Notes: generated from the sequence alone by a model not told the origin. A stretch of 64,000 bases of DNA from Kineothrix alysoides (GCF_000732725.1 NZ_JPNB01000003.1:310001-374000); one strand, 5' to 3'. Shown: positions 19,673 to 28,203, numbered from the stretch's first letter. Program-made: numbers and translations.

Positions 19673-20575
19673 ATGGAGAAATTCAGACTTTTTCTTGATA
19701 ATAATCTGAAGGAAAGAAATACTACCGACAAATATTCCTTTCCTTTTCGTGTGGGCTATGAGAGGCTTTCCAATTATGAGCAGGATTCTTTTCCTATCCA
19801 CTGGCATCCTGAAGTGGAATTTACCTATGTAACGGAAGGCTGCATGGAATACCAGGCAAACGATAACTTATATAAAATCAGTGCCGGAAACGGGATTTTC
19901 ACTAACTCCAATGTCTTGCATACCGCCAGAACAGCCGGTGCGGAGGCAGACTGCAGCTATATCGCCTTTGTACTCAATCCTGTTATCATCTTCGGCTATG
20001 AGGACAGCCTTATCTTCAACCGGTACGTTAATCCCATCTATACGGAACCGGAACTCTTTTCCAAATATTTAGGCGGGGATTCCCCCTTTGGAAAACAAAT
20101 GATTTCCCTGCTTTTGGAGGCCGCCGAATTGCAAGACCAGGCGAAGATCGGCTATGAGCTTCTCCTTGCGGAAAAGCTCTGCTCACTATGGTTTCTCCTT
20201 TTCCAAGAGCTTCAGCCCTTTTTAAATCAAAAAGAGACCGGCACAGCAACCGACATCAACCGCCTGAAAACGGCAATCGGCTTCATCCAGTCTCATTATA
20301 GCGAGGATATTTCTCTTCAGGACATCGCCGGTTCCTGCCATATAAGCAAAAGCGAATGCTGTCATTTATTCAAGCGAACGCTGCGCCAGACTCCCTTTAC
20401 ATACTTATTGAACTATCGCATACAAAAAAGCCTTCCCCTGCTTTTAAGCGGAGGTCAATCCATGACGGAAATTGCCGTAGAAATAGGATTTCACGGGAGC
20501 AGCTACTTTGCAGAAACCTTTAAAAAGATTATGAGCTGTTCTCCCAGCGATTATCGGAAAACTCATTCGAAATAG
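19673..20575 (+). CDS. AraC-family transcriptional regulator
   Basis: 300 aa. An N-terminal cupin-like sugar-sensing domain (HWHPEVEFTYVTEG near residue 43) is followed by the double HTH domain of AraC/XylS proteins (residues ~200-298; ISLQDIAGSCHISKSECCHLF and the second motif MTEIAVEIGFHGSSYFAETFKK). AGGAGG precedes the ATG. It is divergent from the GH94 pair, with 172 bp between, so it most likely activates those phosphorylase genes in response to a beta-glucan oligosaccharide. Confidence 0.9.
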   Translation: MEKFRLFLDNNLKERNTTDKYSFPFRVGYERLSNYEQDSFPIHWHPEVEFTYVTEGCMEYQANDNLYKISAGNGIFTNSNVLHTARTAGAEADCSYIAFVLNPVIIFGYEDSLIFNRYVNPIYTEPELFSKYLGGDSPFGKQMISLLLEAAELQDQAKIGYELLLAEKLCSLWFLLFQELQPFLNQKETGTATDINRLKTAIGFIQSHYSEDISLQDIAGSCHISKSECCHLFKRTLRQTPFTYLLNYRIQKSLPLLLSGGQSMTEIAVEIGFHGSSYFAETFKKIMSCSPSDYRKTHSK

Positions 20576-20587
20576 GATATTAAAAAA

Positions 20588-20615
20588 GACAGATGCAATT
20601 CACATTGCATCTGTC
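20588..20615. terminator. Bidirectional terminator between AraC and PFK genes
   Basis: Perfect 11-bp stem GACAGATGCAA / TTGCATCTGTC with a 6-base loop. It is preceded by A6 and followed by TCGTTTTA, so it can serve the convergent AraC and phosphofructokinase genes. Confidence 0.85.
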
Positions 20616-20642
20616 TCGTTTTATAAAAATATTTTCAAAAAA

Positions 20643-21872
20643 CTATTTTCTTACTAAGTGTCTCGGCAGACCATTTACGAATAAAGGTTGTAACTCGCCG
20701 ATAATGAGAGGTCTTGCATATTTCTCATAGCCTTCGTTAAGGCCGCATCCATCTGCTGTAATCCATTCTGCCGGAACCGGTCTCTCAACGTTAGCGATTG
20801 CATGAATATCATATGCACTAGTACCGCACTGATAAGGATCGTCTCCATTTCTGTCAAGAGTAATCATCATGCCGGTCTTGCCTTCCTCTGCGGCAACAAC
20901 AGCGTCATGTCCAACCTGGAATGCCTCGTTGATGTCTGTCAGGGAAGCGAGGTGAGTAGCTGCACGCTGTAAGGTAGAGAATTCTACCGCACGAGCCTTA
21001 AGGCCCGTCTCATCTGCGACCAAAGAGCAAAGGTATGCCGCAGTACCGGACAACTGCTTGTGTCCGAACGCATCCACTGCCTTATCCGAATCTGCGAGTT
21101 CGCATACGAAACGTCCGTCTGCCAAAGCTACGCCTTCGGATACTGCGATTACTACTGAACTCTTCGTAGCTCCGAGCTCTTTTACCTTAGCCATAAACTT
21201 GTCCACATCAAAAGCTACTTCCGGAAGGTAGATAGCGTCCACGCCGCTGCAATCTTCTCCCTTTGCGAGTGCTGCCGCTGCAGTCAACCAACCTGCATGA
21301 CGTCCCATAATCTCTACAATACATACGGTAGGCTTCTCAACACCGAAGGACTCATTGTCGCGGATGATTTCCTTCAAGCTCGTAGCGATATACTTCGCTG
21401 CAGAGCCATATCCCGGGCAGTGATCCGTAATCGGAAGGTCATTGTCGATAGTCTTAGGTACGCCCATGAATCTCTGAGGTTTATTGTGAGCGGCTGCATA
21501 ATCAGACAGCATCTTCACGGTATCCATAGAGTCGTTACCGCCTGCATAGAATAAACATTCAATGTCATGTTTTTCCATTATTTCAAATACTTTTTCATAT
21601 ACTTCTTCATGCCCTTCAATTTTAGGCATTTTGAAACGGCAGGAGCCTAAAAATGCTGAAGGAGTTCTCTTTAATAACTCAATACCGGTCTCATCTGAAA
21701 GATATTCATCGAGGTCGCACAAATTATCCTGCAAAAATCCCTGGATACCATGTACCATACCATATACTTTCTTTACGCCAAACTTTTTAGCTGCTGCATA
21801 TACGCCAGCTACCGATGAGTTAATTACGGCTGTAGGTCCGCCGGACTGTCCAACAACAATATTTCCTTTCAT
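20643..21872 (-). CDS. pfp: 6-phosphofructokinase, pyrophosphate-dependent type
   Basis: 409 aa. It phosphorylates fructose 6-phosphate in glycolysis. Two diagnostic sites point to pyrophosphate as donor: GGNDS (113-115 region), where ATP enzymes have Gly after the Asp/Asn position, and PKTIDND (139-145), where ATP enzymes have Gly in place of Lys140. Catalytic Asp143 and the MGRHAGW substrate loop are intact. AAGGAG precedes the ATG. Single gene with a shared terminator. PPi use would make the step reversible and spare ATP, in keeping with the phosphorylases nearby. Confidence 0.9.
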   Translation of the reverse strand: MKGNIVVGQSGGPTAVINSSVAGVYAAAKKFGVKKVYGMVHGIQGFLQDNLCDLDEYLSDETGIELLKRTPSAFLGSCRFKMPKIEGHEEVYEKVFEIMEKHDIECLFYAGGNDSMDTVKMLSDYAAAHNKPQRFMGVPKTIDNDLPITDHCPGYGSAAKYIATSLKEIIRDNESFGVEKPTVCIVEIMGRHAGWLTAAAALAKGEDCSGVDAIYLPEVAFDVDKFMAKVKELGATKSSVVIAVSEGVALADGRFVCELADSDKAVDAFGHKQLSGTAAYLCSLVADETGLKARAVEFSTLQRAATHLASLTDINEAFQVGHDAVVAAEEGKTGMMITLDRNGDDPYQCGTSAYDIHAIANVERPVPAEWITADGCGLNEGYEKYARPLIIGELQPLFVNGLPRHLVRK

Positions 21873-22148
21873 ATTTCCTCTCCTTTGATCTTCTTAAAAT
21901 TTCTTTATTTCAACCGCATCTTGTGTATGCGGTCAATTACCACCACCGATTATAACAGATTCACTTCGGCAATACAAGTTAAAATACCCGTTTTATCCTT
22001 CTTTGAAAATGTCAATATTAAATGCGACATTTTTTATATGCTTATTTCTCGATGACAAATATAACTAACCGACTCGCCTTCTATCTCTACATCACATAAT
22101 ACCGCACATTCATATAATAATGATATAGATATTTACAAGGAGCAATTC

Positions 22149-22586
22149 ATGGATTATTACAATAGTACCACAAGCAGTATTGATCAAGGGCCCAAACCCT
22201 TTGTGACCGATCTAAAACAAGACACGATAAGCAATAACTACTTCCGCACCGCCCGCTGGACCTGCAAAAATATGCAGCTTGCCCTTATGTCCGTACCTGT
22301 CGGCACTGACATCGGTCTGGATGTTCACCAGACCTCCGACCAGTTTTTCTATATCGAACAGGGCAGCGCCCTGGTCGTCATGGGGTCTTGTCAGAACTGC
22401 CTTCAATATCAGGCACATATAAAAGAAGATTATGCAGTCATGGTTCCCGCAGGTATATGGCACAACATAATCAATACTGATTCCATTCCGCTAAAAATGT
22501 TTACTATCTATGCCCCTTCGCTTCATCCTCACGGAAGCACGTACCGGACGAAAGAGGAATCGGCAGTCTACGAAAATATGGAGTAG
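22149..22586 (+). CDS. Small cupin-domain protein
   Basis: 145 aa, a single cupin barrel related to mannose-6-phosphate-isomerase-like small cupins. Probable metal ligands are present: His60 and the D-Q pair (64-65), Glu70 in FFYIEQG, and His105 in PAGIWHN. AAGGAG stands before the ATG. It is followed 114 bp later by splB on the same strand. The function is unknown. A paralogue at 32967 has lost all these ligands. Confidence 0.8.
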   Translation: MDYYNSTTSSIDQGPKPFVTDLKQDTISNNYFRTARWTCKNMQLALMSVPVGTDIGLDVHQTSDQFFYIEQGSALVVMGSCQNCLQYQAHIKEDYAVMVPAGIWHNIINTDSIPLKMFTIYAPSLHPHGSTYRTKEESAVYENME

Positions 22587-22700
22587 TGCCCTCCGACGGA
22601 AGCACACTGCCTGAATTTTTTTGAGGTTTATCTGAGCATTTATCAAATAATAAAAACACCTATTTAGGGGAAAGCTATATCTGTTAGGAGGATTCCAAAA

Positions 22701-23702
22701 ATGGATATGCGCTTTGATGCCGTTTATTATGAACCCACTGCGCTCAACTATGAATTGGGCCAGATGCTCCAAAAGAAATATTCTGCTTTGCCTTGGATAG
22801 AAATAGAGAATCATAACCATATACCCGAATTGGCAGCGTCAGAGAACCGTGATTTTACAAAATTAAAGAACCATCTAATCATAGGTATAAGAAAAACTCA
22901 TAAATACGTATCCAACCATAAGGTTTCGGACTGGCTGGTACCATATACCTCCTCCGGTTGCCGGGCAATGTGCTTGTATTGTTATCTGGTATGCAATTAT
23001 AACAAATGCTCTTATCTTCGCTTGTTCGTCAACCGAGAGCAAATGCTGGACAAGCTTCTTAAAAAAGCTGCTGCCGCACCCATGCCGCAAACCTTTGAAA
23101 TTGGCAGCAACAGCGATTTGCTGTTAGAAAATGCAATTACGGATAACCTGATCTATACCATCCAGCGTTTTGCGCAGGAAGGCCGCGGCCATCTTACCTT
23201 TCCGACCAAATTCGACATGGTGGACCCATTGCTTGGGCTCGAGCACAAAGGCAAGATTATTTTTCGTATGAGCATAAATCCCGAAGAAATTATACACCGC
23301 ATAGAATTAGGGACATCCTCGCTGCCGGCACGAATCCATGCATTGAATGAGATGGCGGAAGCCGGATATCCGGTGGGAATATTACTTGCTCCTATCATTC
23401 TGCTTCCGGACTGGAAGCAATTATATGGCAGACTGATTGAGCAGCTGTCCGATGAGCTAAGCCCAAAAGTCAAACAAAATGGTTTTATAGAGATTATACT
23501 AATGACTTATAGCTTCGTACAAAATGCCATTAACACGGATGCCTTTCCTAATTCTACGAATCTTTTGAACCGGGAAACTATGACCGGCCGCGGCCGCGGC
23601 AAATATTGCTACCGAAACGATGTTCGGCAGGAAGCAGAGGCTTTTTTACAGCAGCAATTGTCTCAGCAATTAGCAAATATGACAATATTATATATTTCAT
23701 AA
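22701..23702 (+). CDS. splB: Spore photoproduct lyase, radical SAM
   Basis: 333 aa. It repairs the UV-induced spore photoproduct in DNA during germination, using S-adenosylmethionine and a 4Fe-4S cluster. The cluster motif C-x3-C-x2-C is at Cys87, Cys91, Cys94 (SSGCRAMCLYCYLVCNYNKC). Its length is close to the 342-aa Bacillus enzyme. AGGAGG lies nine bases before the ATG. The segment aligned by eye with the Bacillus radical-quenching Cys141 reads GSNSD here, so that Cys seems absent. The gene is evidence for a spore-forming host. Confidence 0.88.
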   Translation: MDMRFDAVYYEPTALNYELGQMLQKKYSALPWIEIENHNHIPELAASENRDFTKLKNHLIIGIRKTHKYVSNHKVSDWLVPYTSSGCRAMCLYCYLVCNYNKCSYLRLFVNREQMLDKLLKKAAAAPMPQTFEIGSNSDLLLENAITDNLIYTIQRFAQEGRGHLTFPTKFDMVDPLLGLEHKGKIIFRMSINPEEIIHRIELGTSSLPARIHALNEMAEAGYPVGILLAPIILLPDWKQLYGRLIEQLSDELSPKVKQNGFIEIILMTYSFVQNAINTDAFPNSTNLLNRETMTGRGRGKYCYRNDVRQEAEAFLQQQLSQQLANMTILYIS

Positions 23703-23818
23703 TTGGGGGACTTAGGGCTGAGAGTCTGACACACTTTTCAATTAACGCAATAATTTACAAATTTAGAGAATAATTTCGGGACAACTAGCATATATATAGA
23801 AAAAAGAGGATGTTTATT

Positions 23819-23905
23819 ATGGATACATATCAAACATTATCTTTAATATTTCAATTCGGAGGTTTCCTAGTTGCTTTACTCGTATATGTGCATAATACAA
23901 AGTAA
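23819..23905 (+). CDS. Small holin-like toxin (type I toxin-antitoxin family)
   Basis: 28 aa, too short for routine gene calling: MDTYQTLSLIFQFGGFLVAL followed by LVYVHNTK. One hydrophobic membrane helix with a short charged tail and the pattern YxxLxLxxxFGxFxxALL matches the putative holin-like toxins (TxpA/BsrE-like type I systems). GAGG lies nine bases upstream, and a strong terminator follows 9 bp after the stop. An in-frame ATG three codons earlier is possible. The antisense RNA expected for such toxins cannot be seen directly. Confidence 0.65.
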   Translation: MDTYQTLSLIFQFGGFLVALLVYVHNTK

Positions 23906-23913
23906 GTTCTTCT

Positions 23914-23952
23914 AATAAGCTGCAAATCTATAGCATGGATTTGCAGCTTATT
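23914..23952 (+). terminator. Terminator of the small toxin gene
   Basis: Perfect 15-bp stem (23914-23928 / 23938-23952) with a 9-base loop, ending in a T-rich tract. Its strength and closeness to a 28-codon ORF support a short, stable transcript. Confidence 0.8.
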
Positions 23953-24140
23953 TTATATCATAGGAAGCGGTTCGCTGCCGTACAAAACAAAGTCCATGCT
24001 TCCAATACCTTTGGTCAAAAACGCAAGCGAAGCACATTTTACTCTCTATATGCCTTTATGCGGAAAGCCTTTATATTAATAAATTTTCTGCATAAATATC
24101 TCTTCTCCTGCACACCCTATACTCGAAAGGATGGTGCGCT

Positions 24141-24299
24141 ATGAAATCTAAAAACAATGAACCCAAGGATACCTTTGATGATGGTAACATCCCGGAAATA
24201 GACTTGCCGAGGAGTAAAAATCACACTAAGCCTGATTACAATGTGGAGCCGCTTCCTGAGTCATCAAGGCCGCGTCAAGATGGACCCGGAGGGAATTAA
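24141..24299 (+). CDS. Hypothetical small hydrophilic protein, 52 aa
   Basis: Runs from MKSKNNEPKDTFDDGNIPEI to QDGPGGN. It is rich in Asp, Glu, Pro, Lys and Asn, with no hydrophobic segment, so likely disordered. AAGG stands 11 bases upstream of the ATG, a moderate signal. A short stem-loop overlaps the stop codon. Not recognised; its position after a toxin-like gene and splB hints at a spore or stress role, which is only a guess. It was too short for standard ORF listing. Confidence 0.45.
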   Translation: MKSKNNEPKDTFDDGNIPEIDLPRSKNHTKPDYNVEPLPESSRPRQDGPGGN

Positions 24300-24389
24300 T
24301 TTCCCCTTCGGTACATAACTATCCGTGCCTTGTTTGCACACTTCACTTACCTTCTTGCGGAACCGATACTAAGAATATTCAGTCTGACC

Positions 24390-26069
24390 TTACGTTTCAT
24401 CAGAAATAGTATAGAATTTGTAAAAAGCATGCTTTTTATTCATTAATTCGTCAAAAGATCCTTGCTCGGCAATCCGTCCTTTTTCCATATAAATGATTTC
24501 ATCATATCTACGCAGTAAATTTTCACTCGTTTTATGCAGAATAGAGAGAAGCGTTAATTCCTTGATGGCCAATAAGTTATCCTCTATCTCATAGGCGCTT
24601 TGCATATCAACCGATGACGTACCCTCATCCAATATCAAAATAGGGGTTTTCCTGATCAGTGCCCTTGCAATTGCAATCCGCTGTTTTTGACCGCCGGAAA
24701 GGTTGCAGCCGTTTTCACCGACCCGATAGTCTATACTCAAACCTTCCTTTAATATTTTACGACAGCCGCTGCTGTCAAGCGCCTGCATCAGACTTTCCCC
24801 TGAGTACTCCTGCTGCAAGCAAATGTTGTACATAATAGTTTCATCAAACATATACACATTTTGTTGAATGATGGAAACCATTTCATTAAGCCCAAAGGAA
24901 TCAAGGTCAAGAACATTTTCGTTATCATACCGAATGCTTCCGGTAAAGTTAGAATAGTAGCCCAGAAGAAGTTTTACCAAGGTTGTTTTTCCACAGCCGC
25001 TTTCTCCCATGATTGCATACTTTTTGGCAGGTAGTATCTCCAAGCTAATATCCTGAAGCACAGGGTGACTGCCATAAGCAAAGCTCATTTGAAGCACTGT
25101 GATCGCATCGCTGAAATGCGGTTTGTTTCTGCAAGTTTCTTGTGATTTTTTTGACAAGTCATCAAATTTTTGTATAATCGGATTCATGCTTTTGATAAGG
25201 CTCAAATTGTTCATGATCGACATCAAGGGAGATACAAAACGGCTGCATAGTTGGATTACTGCCGCCAAAACACCAATCGTGATTTGTTCGTTCAATACCA
25301 GATATGCACTAAGGCAGGAAGTGCCGACCTGTATTGTAATACCCAGCACCTGCGCCACCGTATCATTCACAACCTTAAAATGGTCGGCTTCGTACTTTCT
25401 TTGCGCCAGTTGTTCGTTGTACATGACAAAATTTTTATTGATGTGAGACATCATGTTAAACGAGTGAATAACATCAAAACCTGAAAAGATATTTTTCACC
25501 TTGTTTGTAAAGGACGCCAGTTCTTTTGATAAGCCTTGCTGACGTTTAGAAAGGTATTTCCCCAATGCAGTAGGTACAAAAAACACAAGAGCAGAGGTTA
25601 CGAAAATGGACAGGGTAATCCATGGGCTGTAATAAAGGAGCATCACGACTGTAGTTACAAACATTCCGGTACTTTCGCAAACGCCAAGCATTGGCTTCAT
25701 CCAGTTTTCCTCCAACAAATTGATATCATTTATCAGTACGGAAATATATTCTGATGTATTTTGCTCATAATAGACCTTCATGTCTTTGTTCATGATTCCA
25801 TTGAAGGTTTTCCCCCGCAGCTGCACAAGAACTTGTTTGATGAGCTTTTTGCTGCAAACCAAGTAGATGTAGAATAATATTGCAATCACAACGATATAGC
25901 CCATGGCGAATAGCACAAGCCATGCAAATTTGGAAACGTCCCCGGACGCAACCACATCAAAAAACCATTCATACTGCTTTGAGGTTAATACCAACGCAAT
26001 ATTTGCCAACAGGCAAAAAGTGATTGTGGCAAACAGCAGCCATCTGCTGCCCTCTAAGAAACCTTTCAT
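24390..26069 (-). CDS. ABC transporter, fused permease-ATPase
   Basis: 559 aa. Six-helix membrane domain (residues ~10-300) followed by an ATPase with Walker A GESGCGKTT, signature LSGGQKQR and Walker B LILDEGTSSVD. The ATG at 26067-26069 is chosen from the GGGAG five bases upstream and from the matching arrangement at 10114. A divergent TetR-family gene lies 211 bp away with a palindromic operator, pointing to a regulated exporter. The leader contains the last codons of an ecfA-like gene, a sign that this gene was moved here from an ECF-type operon. Substrate unknown; it has no partner half-transporter here, so it may be a homodimer. Confidence 0.85.
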   Translation of the reverse strand: MKGFLEGSRWLLFATITFCLLANIALVLTSKQYEWFFDVVASGDVSKFAWLVLFAMGYIVVIAILFYIYLVCSKKLIKQVLVQLRGKTFNGIMNKDMKVYYEQNTSEYISVLINDINLLEENWMKPMLGVCESTGMFVTTVVMLLYYSPWITLSIFVTSALVFFVPTALGKYLSKRQQGLSKELASFTNKVKNIFSGFDVIHSFNMMSHINKNFVMYNEQLAQRKYEADHFKVVNDTVAQVLGITIQVGTSCLSAYLVLNEQITIGVLAAVIQLCSRFVSPLMSIMNNLSLIKSMNPIIQKFDDLSKKSQETCRNKPHFSDAITVLQMSFAYGSHPVLQDISLEILPAKKYAIMGESGCGKTTLVKLLLGYYSNFTGSIRYDNENVLDLDSFGLNEMVSIIQQNVYMFDETIMYNICLQQEYSGESLMQALDSSGCRKILKEGLSIDYRVGENGCNLSGGQKQRIAIARALIRKTPILILDEGTSSVDMQSAYEIEDNLLAIKELTLLSILHKTSENLLRRYDEIIYMEKGRIAEQGSFDELMNKKHAFYKFYTISDET

Positions 26070-26075
26070 CTTTTC

Positions 26076-26111
26076 TCCCATCTGCCCGCTTTAGCGGGCG
26101 TACAAATCAAG
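26076..26111. repeat. 36-bp direct repeat, copy 2 (ecfA-end relic)
   Basis: Differs by one base from 10121-10156. Read on the minus strand it still encodes LICTPAKAGRWE in the ecfA frame, with a stop overlapping the ATG of the ABC gene. No ecfA gene precedes it. Confidence 0.75.
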
Positions 26112-26161
26112 GATGGTGAAAGTGCTTTTCTTTCAACCTTTCCTCCCAACCAAGAACCTAT

Positions 26162-26199
26162 TCGCTACACTTGTAGCGACTCTGTGATTATAGTATAAT
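26162..26199 (+). promoter_or_regulatory. TetR operator overlapping the tetR promoter
   Basis: Perfect palindrome TCGCTACA-CT-TGTAGCGA (26162-26179). It covers a -35 box TTGTAG (26171-26176), which is 17 bp from a -10 box TATAAT (26194-26199). A second inverted repeat GCCACA / TGTGGC (26239-26263) lies nearer the start. Expected to repress both tetR and the divergent ABC gene. Confidence 0.7.
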
Positions 26200-26280
26200 G
26201 GAGAAGAAAATCATAAGCAATAGTTTGGCATAACACGCCACATTTACCGATATTCTGTGGCATTTTCAGGAGGTATTCCT

Positions 26281-26835
26281 ATGGAAAGAAGCACTCACAC
26301 TTTAGCAGTCAAATCACAAAATTGGTTTGTGGAAGCACTGTTCCAATTGATCCAGCAAAAGACATTTGAGGAAATTACCATATCAGAGCTTTGTAAAAAA
26401 GCTAATCTTGACAGGCGTACATTTTATCGTAATTTCAAGGATAAGAACGATGTTTTACTGTTTTACTTTTCTACCCTTGAAGCTGAATATCTTGCCGTGT
26501 TAAAAAGAATTCAGGAACGCACCTTCTACACTCTTGCCAAAGTATACTTTGAATTTTGGACTTGTCATCTTGAATTTTTGAAAACTGCTCAGAGAGATCA
26601 ATCTCTGTTCGCCATGCTCATTCAAATGCTTAATAGCTTTATGCCATCGGTTTATGCAAAAGCAAGCGGCAGCATCTCAAAAGAATTACAGTATAATATT
26701 TCCTTTGTCACCGGCGGTTTTCACAATGTACTGATTCATTGGATTTCCTCCGGCTTTCAGGAAGCTCCGGAAGAAATGGCCGCTATCATATCAAAAATGT
26801 TTGATAACACAATTTCTTACTGGCCGGATATTTAA
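26281..26835 (+). CDS. TetR-family transcriptional regulator
   Basis: 184 aa. The N-terminal HTH is clear (EITISELCKKANLDRRTFYR, then NFKDKNDVL), followed by a helical ligand-binding region. AGGAGG precedes the ATG at 26281; the longer frame from 26257 has no site. It is divergent from the ABC gene at 24390 and is very probably its repressor, with autoregulation through the palindrome at 26162. Confidence 0.9.
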   Translation: MERSTHTLAVKSQNWFVEALFQLIQQKTFEEITISELCKKANLDRRTFYRNFKDKNDVLLFYFSTLEAEYLAVLKRIQERTFYTLAKVYFEFWTCHLEFLKTAQRDQSLFAMLIQMLNSFMPSVYAKASGSISKELQYNISFVTGGFHNVLIHWISSGFQEAPEEMAAIISKMFDNTISYWPDI

Positions 26836-26856
26836 AGCGTTGTGCTAGCGTAAAAA

Positions 26857-26900
26857 AGAGCCGGTAACTGCGGATCACCTCTCCACAAGTTATCGGCTCT
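26857..26900 (+). terminator. Terminator of the tetR gene
   Basis: 13-bp stem AGAGCCGGTAACT / AGTTATCGGCTCT with one wobble pair, 21 bp past the stop. It has an A-rich 5' flank and a modest T content after the stem. Confidence 0.65.
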
Positions 26901-26905
26901 GCTTC

Positions 26906-27098
26906 TTAGCACTCGGCTCTTTGATAACAGTAATATGTAATTTTTGAACATCCACTATAATCCACTGCCTGCATCTGGGGCAGGATAGGATCTACTATTA
27001 TTTCCATTCCGTATAGTCCATTTCTTCCATTACCATAGTCCCAAGACCATGCCAAGGTTTTCCCTTGTGTAAAACATTGTTTCGACATTTGTTGCCAT
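26906..27098 (-). pseudogene. Frameshifted N-terminal fragment of a DUF932 phage/plasmid-like protein
   Basis: From ATG 27098 (preceded by AAGGAGG) the reading is MATNVETMFYTRE. Restoring one A in the run at about 27058-27061 continues it as KPWHGLGTMVMEE, the conserved start of DUF932 proteins carried by phages and plasmids. After ~30 codons the frame is closed by stops, and the rest of this ~300-aa family is missing. It is a remnant of a mobile element beside gpmA. Confidence 0.65.
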
Positions 27099-27174
27099 AG
27101 ATATATTACCTCCTTACCATTCGATGATTTTATTGCTTCAAGGATATAATATATCATTTTACTCCTTGACGATC

Positions 27175-27945
27175 TTAATTCTGTAGTACATCCAATTTAT
27201 TCTTGTTTATATTAGCTTGATCGGCCACTTTTTTTGTTTTTTCTTCAATAAGATCTTTATCTCCCAAGTAGTAATTCCTAATAACTTGAAAATCTTCATC
27301 AAATTCATACACAAGAGGTATACCTGTAGGTATATTAACCGATATAATTTCTTTCTCGGATAGTCGGTCCAGATATTTTATCAAAGCCCTGATCGTGTTT
27401 CCATGTGCGGCAATAATAACTCTTTTACCCTGCTTCATGTCATTTATGATGTTCTGCTCAAAATACGGAATTACTCTTTCTATTGTATCTTTTAAGCTCT
27501 CTACTAAAGGAAGGCTCTCCTTTGTTATCTCTCTATACTGTTCCTGATGCCTTGGGTTTCTACTATCATCTTCACTTAATGCCGGAGGTAGGATATCATA
27601 GGAACGGCGCCAGATTTGCACCTGCTCTTGTCCAAATTTTTTTGTAGTTTCTTCTTTATTCAGCCCTTGGAGCGCTCCATAATGACGTTCGTTAAGCAGC
27701 CATGATTTCTTAACCGGCAGCCACTCTCTATCCATTTCTTCCAATATAGTATTCAAGGTTTGTATCGCTCTTTTAAGATATGATGTATAGCACACATCAA
27801 AATCATACCCCTCTTCTTTTAACAGTTGTCCTGCACTTTTTGCTTCCTGTTTTCCATGCTCGGATAACTCTACATCAGTCCATCCCGTAAATAAGTTAAG
27901 CCTGTTCCACTCACTTTCACCATGTCTAACGATAATCAGTTTCAT
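27175..27945 (-). CDS. gpmA: 2,3-bisphosphoglycerate-dependent phosphoglycerate mutase
   Basis: 256 aa. It interconverts 3- and 2-phosphoglycerate in glycolysis. The phosphohistidine motif [12 protein letters not shown] is at residues 3-14 (His8), and [14 protein letters not shown] and the second catalytic His in [12 protein letters not shown] are intact. The C-terminal tail is slightly longer than in E. coli. AGGAGG precedes the ATG. It sits in an accessory region next to IS110 and 1.8 kb from an aldolase gene, so it may be a second, transferred copy of a core enzyme. Confidence 0.93.
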   Translation of the reverse strand: MKLIIVRHGESEWNRLNLFTGWTDVELSEHGKQEAKSAGQLLKEEGYDFDVCYTSYLKRAIQTLNTILEEMDREWLPVKKSWLLNERHYGALQGLNKEETTKKFGQEQVQIWRRSYDILPPALSEDDSRNPRHQEQYREITKESLPLVESLKDTIERVIPYFEQNIINDMKQGKRVIIAAHGNTIRALIKYLDRLSEKEIISVNIPTGIPLVYEFDEDFQVIRNYYLGDKDLIEEKTKKVADQANINKNKLDVLQN

Positions 27946-28029
27946 ATGTTATTACCTCCTCGTATTATATAGTCATAGCTTTTCTTTACCAATTCTCCGG
28001 TATAAGCTATGCTGATTTTAGATACTGTG

Positions 28030-28203
28030 GATTAGTTTTTTCCTCCTACCACTTGATGGTTTAAGTTAGGCTCTAACCACAGTCTCTTTGTATATTTGTT
28101 AATCAGTTAGATACCGCATGACGGTTTATTTTGTACGAGGTTACAATCGCAGAGAGCACCCGTGGTCTAAAACAGTATCAAATACATTTAAAGGAGTTTT
28201 TCT
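28030..28203 (+). ncRNA. Possible IS110 bridge RNA region
   Basis: IS110-group elements carry a structured guide ('bridge') RNA in the non-coding left end before the recombinase gene. The ~170 bp here are non-coding and contain short inverted repeats, but I could not fold it or find the target- and donor-binding loops. This is family knowledge applied to position. The upstream stretch 27946-28029 shows only a CATAGCTT / AAGCTATG inverted repeat. Confidence 0.3.

Noticed and set aside
22006-22033. Hairpin AAAATGTC...GACATTTT with T run before the cupin gene, considered as an sRNA terminator
   Set aside because: No promoter or conserved body is visible upstream on the plus strand; it may only insulate the divergent genes, so no RNA gene is claimed.
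26906-27157. 83-aa ORF that could be read as a Cys-containing peptide (bacteriocin-like)
   Set aside because: The segment reads as DUF932 in a neighbouring frame with one-base repair, and the better ribosome binding site serves that frame.
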